9,590 nt of DNA. It comes from UBA5336 sp038522375 (GTDB lineage Bacteria; Pseudomonadota; Alphaproteobacteria; Caulobacterales; Hyphomonadaceae). The notes under the pieces were generated by a model. That model saw only the letters and a list, made by a program, of their open reading frames with translations, was not told where the DNA came from and made no database searches. The translations under genes were made by a program, and so were the position numbers. Numbering within the stretch: position 1 is the first letter of the stretch; each line of letters starts with the position of its first letter. The stretch is taken from positions 1-9,590 of the forward strand of contig JBCBKE010000088.1 in the NCBI GenBank assembly GCA_038522375.1. The letters are read 5' to 3'. Below, piece by piece: positions 6,380-9,590 of this stretch.

Positions 6380-6419
6380 CTGATGCCAATCAGATATCGG
6401 AGGCCGGCCGGTAATACCG
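6380..6419 (-). promoter_or_regulatory. Structured leader of the DUF1800 mRNA
   Basis: Between the predicted start site and the Shine-Dalgarno are a CTGAT/ATCAG hairpin with a 4-nt loop (6380-6393), a GGCCGGCC palindrome (6402-6409) and a CGGTA-A-TACCG dyad (6409-6419). They are short and may be incidental. Together they suggest a folded leader just upstream of the ribosome site. No known riboswitch class was recognised. Confidence 0.25.
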
Positions 6420-6441
6420 CTTAAAAGGAACTCATGAATAT

Positions 6442-6458
6442 TTTGAAACAGTTTCTAA
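6442..6458. promoter_or_regulatory. Operator-like dyad at the predicted DUF1800 transcription start
   Basis: A perfect dyad GAAAC-A-GTTTC occupies 6445-6455 and extends to TTnGAAACnGTTTCnAA at 6442-6458, with one mismatched pair. It overlaps the downstream edge of the candidate -10 box and the predicted start site, where a repressor would block transcription. No regulator gene is present in the window. Confidence 0.35.
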
Positions 6459-6486
6459 TTATTGTTAACTATTTCAACTCTGTGAC
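6458..6486 (-). promoter_or_regulatory. Candidate sigma-70-type promoter for DUF1800/DUF1501
   Basis: On the minus strand GTCACA (6486-6481) is a 4/6 match to the -35 box and AATAAT (6463-6458) a 5/6 match to the -10 box, with a 17-nt spacer. Transcription would start near 6451 and leave a leader of about 90 nt before the ATG at 6359. The assignment rests on pattern only; other hexamer pairs are possible in this AT-rich stretch. Confidence 0.35.
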
Positions 6487-6642
6487 GACGATTTTACCAT
6501 GACAATCAATACATGAAGTATTCGCGATATACGCGAGGGATGTGGAGCCAACAGGCCGAACAGTTCCGCGGAAAAACCCCATGGCGCATCGCGTTTGGGG
6601 CGTGGGGCCAGGACGGACGATCCCAGGGCGGCAGCTCGGTCG

Positions 6643-6656
6643 GCGGTGGCCACCGC
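6643..6656. terminator. Perfect 14-nt palindrome downstream of the MBL gene
   Basis: GCGGTGGCCACCGC is its own reverse complement and lies 44 nt past the MBL stop. As RNA it can form a 5-bp stem with a GGCC loop, but no T tract follows on the minus strand. It could be a weak terminator for the tmk-holB-tatD-MBL operon or a protein-binding site. The role is not decided by the sequence. Confidence 0.25.
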
Positions 6657-6700
6657 TATATGATATCTGACCGTTTGCGCATAATCAGTATTATGGGAAA

Positions 6701-7513
6701 TTATGGAAGCGGTGCTTCCAGGACCATGCCGTCAAAGGCCGGTTCCACGCCCTCAGGCAATGCGGCCTTCAAGCTCGCGTAGTCCAGGTCGATATGCAGG
6801 TTCGTCAGCACGGCGCGCTTGGGCTTCACGTGGGCGATCCACCCGAGCGCTGTCTCCACATTGGCGTGGCTGGGATGGGGTGAATAGCGCAACGCATCGA
6901 CCACCAGCACATCCAGGCCGTGGAGCGCCTCAAGGCTCTCATCGGGCAGCTGGTGCAGGTCGTTGCAATAGGCCATCGGACCCATCCGAAACCCCAGTGA
7001 CGGGATCCGCCCATGGGTCTGGGCCAACGGCAAGACCGCCAGTTGCCCGCCCGGGCCGTCCAGTGTCCGCATCACGCCCGGGGCCAGCAGCGGTTGTTCG
7101 GAAACGATGGGCGGATAACCGCCGTCCCCCTCGAAACAGTAGCGGAATTTGGGCACCAGCGAGTCCCGCGTGAACGCGTCCATGTGGGCGGGCAATTGCC
7201 GCCGCATCCGGTAGGCGAGGACGCGAACATCGTCGATCCCGTGGGTCTGGTCGGCGTGGTCATGGGTGAAAAGTATGCCGTCGCAGGCCCGGAGACCGAC
7301 ATCGAGAAGCTGTTCCCGAAGGTCGGGTGAGGTGTCGATCAGCACCTGGGTCGGACGCTCGGCCCCGGCAGCGATCACCTCGACCAGTGCTCCGCAGCGC
7401 CGCCGCCGGTTGCGTGGTTCTGCGGGATCGCAGGCGCCCCAGTCGCCATCCACCCGAGGCACGCCGCCCGATGAGCCCGTCCCGAGAAGCGTCAGCCGCA
7501 GCGTCCGGCTCAC
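6701..7513 (-). CDS. PhnP-like metallo-beta-lactamase-fold hydrolase
   Basis: This 270-residue protein resembles the PhnP-like MBL hydrolases found next to tatD in alphaproteobacteria; PhnP itself is a cyclic phosphodiesterase, but the substrate here is unknown. The N terminus has GTGSSGGVPR (11-20), WGACDP (25-30) and NRRRRC (35-40). The metal motif reads THDHADQTHG (83-92): H84, H86 and D88 are present, but Q89 stands where the HxHxDH motif has His. Other likely ligands are H167 (QTHG), D185 (CNDLH) and H240 (NLHIDLDY). The start is GTG at 7513, overlapping the tatD stop as GTGA, so translation is coupled to tatD. There is no good Shine-Dalgarno of its own. It is the last gene of the operon. 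A GTG start and a substituted ligand are the only oddities; the frame is intact. Confidence 0.92.
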   Translation of the reverse strand: MSRTLRLTLLGTGSSGGVPRVDGDWGACDPAEPRNRRRRCGALVEVIAAGAERPTQVLIDTSPDLREQLLDVGLRACDGILFTHDHADQTHGIDDVRVLAYRMRRQLPAHMDAFTRDSLVPKFRYCFEGDGGYPPIVSEQPLLAPGVMRTLDGPGGQLAVLPLAQTHGRIPSLGFRMGPMAYCNDLHQLPDESLEALHGLDVLVVDALRYSPHPSHANVETALGWIAHVKPKRAVLTNLHIDLDYASLKAALPEGVEPAFDGMVLEAPLP

Positions 7514-8283
7514 GAGGCAGTTTTCCGGAACAGGCGCCGCGCATTGGCATCGGTAATCCGCATCACCGCATCTGCTGGAATATCTTTCAGCCGCGCCAGC
7601 GCAGCCCCCACATGGGGCAGGTATGCCGGCTCGTTCCGCCGCCCTCGCATGGGCATTGGCGCCAGGTATGGACAGTCGGTTTCCAGGATCAGCCGGTCCA
7701 TGGGCACCTCCGCGATCACCGCGCGCACATCATGGGCATTCTTGAACGACAGGATCCCCGATACCGAAACATAGCCGCCCATGGCCAGGCCGCACTTCGC
7801 CAGCGCCGCCCCACCCGTGTAGCAATGAAGCAGCGGCATGAATGGCCCCCTGGCGAACTCATCCTCGAGAATGTCGATCACCTCTTGGTCGGCCTCCCTT
7901 GTGTGGAGGATGACCGGTAATCCCGTCGCGCGCGCCGCTGCAATATGCCGTCGCAGGCTGGCCGTCTGGTCGGCCCCCGGACTGTAACCGTAATGGAAGT
8001 CCAGGCCGGTCTCGCCAATTGCCACCACTTTCGGGTGATGAGCCGCTTCGATCAGCGTCTCCACCGAAAGCTCCGGAAAGTCTTTTGCGTGGTGGGGATG
8101 GACGCCCACCGAACACCAGATGTCCCGATTGTCTTCGGCGATTGCCAGGACGCGCGGAAAGTTATCGTAGCGATCGCAGATCGCCAGGAAACGCCGAACT
8201 CCGGCTTCGCGCCCGCGGGCCAGAACGTCCGGCAGGTCGTCCTCGAACGCCTCGGCATGGAGATTCACATGGGTATCGAACAT
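7510..8283 (-). CDS. TatD-family metal-dependent hydrolase (YcfH-like)
   Basis: TatD-family proteins are TIM-barrel metal-dependent hydrolases, some with shown 3'-5' exonuclease/DNase activity. The 257-residue product has family length and these landmarks: GVHPHHAKD (60-68), the bridging glutamate in GETGLDFHYGYSPGADQ (E91), PVILHTREA (H127), LLHCYTGG (H153) and ILETDCPYLAP (D203). The first motif reads DTHVNLH (3-9), so the usual HxH is HxN (H5, N7). E. coli TatD also carries VNL at this place, so this variation is tolerated in the family, though H5 is kept here. The gene begins 12 nt after the holB stop and overlaps the MBL gene by 4 nt. Its ribosome binding site is weak. I assign no finer substrate and leave the symbol empty because TatD, YcfH and YjjV cannot be told apart safely by eye. 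Confidence 0.93.
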   Translation of the reverse strand: MFDTHVNLHAEAFEDDLPDVLARGREAGVRRFLAICDRYDNFPRVLAIAEDNRDIWCSVGVHPHHAKDFPELSVETLIEAAHHPKVVAIGETGLDFHYGYSPGADQTASLRRHIAAARATGLPVILHTREADQEVIDILEDEFARGPFMPLLHCYTGGAALAKCGLAMGGYVSVSGILSFKNAHDVRAVIAEVPMDRLILETDCPYLAPMPMRGRRNEPAYLPHVGAALARLKDIPADAVMRITDANARRLFRKTAS

Positions 8284-8295
8284 GGTGACAGCGAC

Positions 8296-9240
8296 TTAGC
8301 TCGCTGCAACGGCTTTCTGAAGCCCCGCAACCAGTTTCGCCGTGGTTTGGGCCCTGTCCATATTGGCCTCGCGCGCCTCCGACAGGGTTCGCGAAAGCCA
8401 CAACCAGGTGTCGGCGAATGCGGGGCTATGGGTCGCCTTCGTTTCCGCCCAATCGAGCAGTTGGCCGCTGAACGCATCGAATGCATCGTCTGACACCGAT
8501 GCCCGCGCAATCGCATCGCTCAATTGGCCGGCCGCTGGCTTTGGCATGGCCTTCAGGATGGCCTCGGCCGCGGCCAGGGCCGCCGAGCCATGGGCCGTTG
8601 CAAACCGCAACGCGCGCCCGGGACGCCCCGCCGCCAACCGCACCAGCCTGTCATTGTCCCGCTCCCCCGCCATTGCCAGCACCGCCCGTGTCTCGTCTTC
8701 GGCGATCGGCTCCAGTCGCAACCGGCGGCACCGCGACCGGATCGTGGGCAGGATCGGGCGTTCGCCATGGTAGATCAGGAACAGAACCGCTTTTTCAGGC
8801 GGTTCTTCGAGGGTCTTGAGCAATGCATTGGCGCCCGACCGGTTCAACTCGTCCACCGCGTCAATGACACCGATCCGCCAGCCGCCCATGGCTGGCCTCA
8901 GGGCAAAGAACCGGGACAACGCCCGTATCTCATCAACCTTGATATCCTGCGGCACCTTTCCCTTTTCATCAGGCGCGCGCGACAGCCATCGCAGATCTGG
9001 ATGCCCGCCGGCGTCCATCAGGGCAACAATCGGATCGTCTGAGCCGGCATCGAGACCCGTCCCGTCAGCGCCCTTTGCACCGAGGAGGTAACCGGCAAAC
9101 CGGCGGGCAAGCCGGGCCTTGCCGATCCCCGATGGGCCCTCCAGCAACCAGGCGTGATGGAGCCGGCCAGACGCCGCCGCTTCGAGAAACGCACCCTCGG
9201 CCAACGCGTGTCCGTAGAGGGGCCAGGCGGCAGCGCTCAC
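8296..9240 (-). CDS. holB: DNA polymerase III subunit delta prime
   Basis: Delta prime is a fixed subunit of the clamp loader that places the beta clamp on DNA. The 314-residue product has the AAA+ layout: the N-terminal HHAWLLEGPSGIGKARLARRF (Walker A 35-42), a Walker B-like WRIGVIDAVDELN (121-133), the sensor-region NALLKTLEEPP (138-148) and the conserved SRC (169-171), followed by a helical C-terminal collar domain. C171 is the only cysteine, so the four-cysteine zinc module of E. coli delta prime is absent; the corresponding segment (53-75) is a Gly/Asp/Ala-rich loop. The start is GTG at 9240, overlapping the tmk stop as GTGA. The C-terminal domain is poorly conserved but the frame is intact. 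It sits between tmk and tatD, its usual alphaproteobacterial setting. Confidence 0.94.
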   Translation of the reverse strand: MSAAAWPLYGHALAEGAFLEAAASGRLHHAWLLEGPSGIGKARLARRFAGYLLGAKGADGTGLDAGSDDPIVALMDAGGHPDLRWLSRAPDEKGKVPQDIKVDEIRALSRFFALRPAMGGWRIGVIDAVDELNRSGANALLKTLEEPPEKAVLFLIYHGERPILPTIRSRCRRLRLEPIAEDETRAVLAMAGERDNDRLVRLAAGRPGRALRFATAHGSAALAAAEAILKAMPKPAAGQLSDAIARASVSDDAFDAFSGQLLDWAETKATHSPAFADTWLWLSRTLSEAREANMDRAQTTAKLVAGLQKAVAAS

Positions 9241-9590
9241 AGGTGAAGCCGGGAATCGATTGCGCCGAGCGCCCGCTCCAGCAAACGCGATGGACTCGCC
9301 AGCGCATTCAATACGACGCAGCGTTCGGGTTCGGCCCTGGCAATCTCCAGAAATCCGGCCCTGACAGCCTCGTGAAAGGCCATGTTCCGCGATTCGAACG
9401 CATCCGCCGGGCCGCCCCGGGCGTCCCGCCGCTTCGCCAGTTCTTCAGGCGGTGCATCAAGGATCAGCGTCAGGTCGGGGCGGGCTTCGGCCGTCACCAC
9501 CGTTTCCAGCGCCACGAGCTGGTCCATCGGAACCCGCGCACCGGCCGATTGATAGACGCGGGTGGAGTCCGAATAGCGATCGGAAATTAC
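9237..9590 (-). CDS. tmk: Thymidylate kinase, C-terminal part (cut by window edge)
   Basis: Thymidylate kinase converts dTMP to dTDP. Only the last 117 codons are in the window; the frame runs off the right edge. The visible part begins VISDRYSDSTRVYQ, the conserved DRYxDSTxxYQ motif that binds dTMP and places the catalytic residues. Then come LTLILDAPPEELAKRR, a short LID region (ARGGPADAFESRN) and FHEAVRAGFLEIA. The P-loop half lies outside the window. In the LID the family DRFE reads DAFE. An internal ATG at 9527 is not the start, because conserved sequence continues upstream of it. The stop overlaps the holB GTG start by 4 nt. It is the first visible gene of the tmk-holB-tatD-MBL operon; the promoter lies beyond the window. 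Confidence 0.95.
   Translation of the reverse strand, partial: VISDRYSDSTRVYQSAGARVPMDQLVALETVVTAEARPDLTLILDAPPEELAKRRDARGGPADAFESRNMAFHEAVRAGFLEIARAEPERCVVLNALASPSRLLERALGAIDSRLHL

Larger units (their letters stand above)
6360..6700. other. 341-nt intergenic control region upstream of the DUF1800/DUF1501 genes
   Basis: Both flanking genes are on the minus strand, so this gap holds the 3' end of the MBL operon and the 5' control region of DUF1800. Positions 6421-6540 are much richer in A and T than the rest of the window. The gap contains a promoter candidate, an operator-like dyad at 6442-6458, leader dyads at 6380-6393 and 6402-6419, a TCGCG/CGCGA dyad at 6522-6536, a 14-nt perfect palindrome at 6643-6656 and an AT-rich dyad at 6681-6694. 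A plus-strand frame from 6513 runs into the MBL gene, has no ribosome binding site or recognisable product, and is not called. Confidence 0.6.

Noticed and set aside
6360..6389. Ten-codon N-terminal extension of the DUF1800 protein
   Set aside because: It would bury the AGGAGGT ribosome site and place extra residues before an otherwise normal lipoprotein signal.
6513..6782. Plus-strand 89-codon frame in the intergenic gap
   Set aside because: It has no ribosome binding site and no recognisable product, and it runs antisense into the 3' end of the well-supported MBL gene.
9525..9527. ATG at 9527 as the tmk start
   Set aside because: The conserved DRYSDST motif continues in frame upstream to the window edge, so this is an internal methionine.

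Overview
The window is a GC-rich stretch of housekeeping chromosome, most likely from an alphaproteobacterium. I base this on the hfq-hflX-mazG neighbourhood, the tmk-holB-tatD-MBL string with GTGA overlaps, an alphaproteobacterial-style Hfq core, and a PhnP-like MBL protein with the GTGSSGGVPR / RRRRC amino-terminal signature. The genus cannot be read from the sequence. No transposase, phage gene, CRISPR array, tRNA or rRNA was recognised.

Left part (1-1652, plus strand): hfq (RNA chaperone) is followed closely by hflX (ribosome-rescue GTPase). The conserved first strand of HflX lies upstream of its first ATG, in an open stretch with no ATG, GTG or TTG, so the start is unresolved. Middle-left (1653-3060): hflX converges on minus-strand genes. 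These are a small unrecognised 65-residue protein with a strong ribosome binding site and a Cys/His cluster (1751-1948), and mazG (NTP pyrophosphohydrolase, two MazG domains). A GC-rich hairpin lies between the convergent ends.

Centre (3061-6700, minus strand): this two-gene unit is the least understood part of the window. A DUF1800 lipoprotein-like protein carries a long Pro/Ser/Thr tether ending in eleven consecutive prolines. It is followed 11 nt later by a Tat-exported DUF1501 protein of the alkaline phosphatase/sulfatase-like superfamily. The 341-nt region upstream has an AT-rich segment with a plausible promoter, an operator-like dyad at the predicted start site, and small hairpins in the leader. 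mazG follows DUF1501 on the same strand after 91 nt.

Right part (6701-9590, minus strand): a tight operon of tmk (truncated by the window edge), holB (DNA polymerase III delta prime), a TatD-family hydrolase and a PhnP-like metallo-beta-lactamase-fold hydrolase. tmk/holB and tatD/MBL are joined by 4-nt GTGA overlaps. Both hydrolases lack one histidine of their usual metal-binding motifs, and metG, often placed between holB and tatD in alphaproteobacteria, is not there.

The flanks are ordinary core genes. The best candidates for new biology are the exported DUF1800/DUF1501 pair with its own control region, the hflX start anomaly and the small Cys/His protein.
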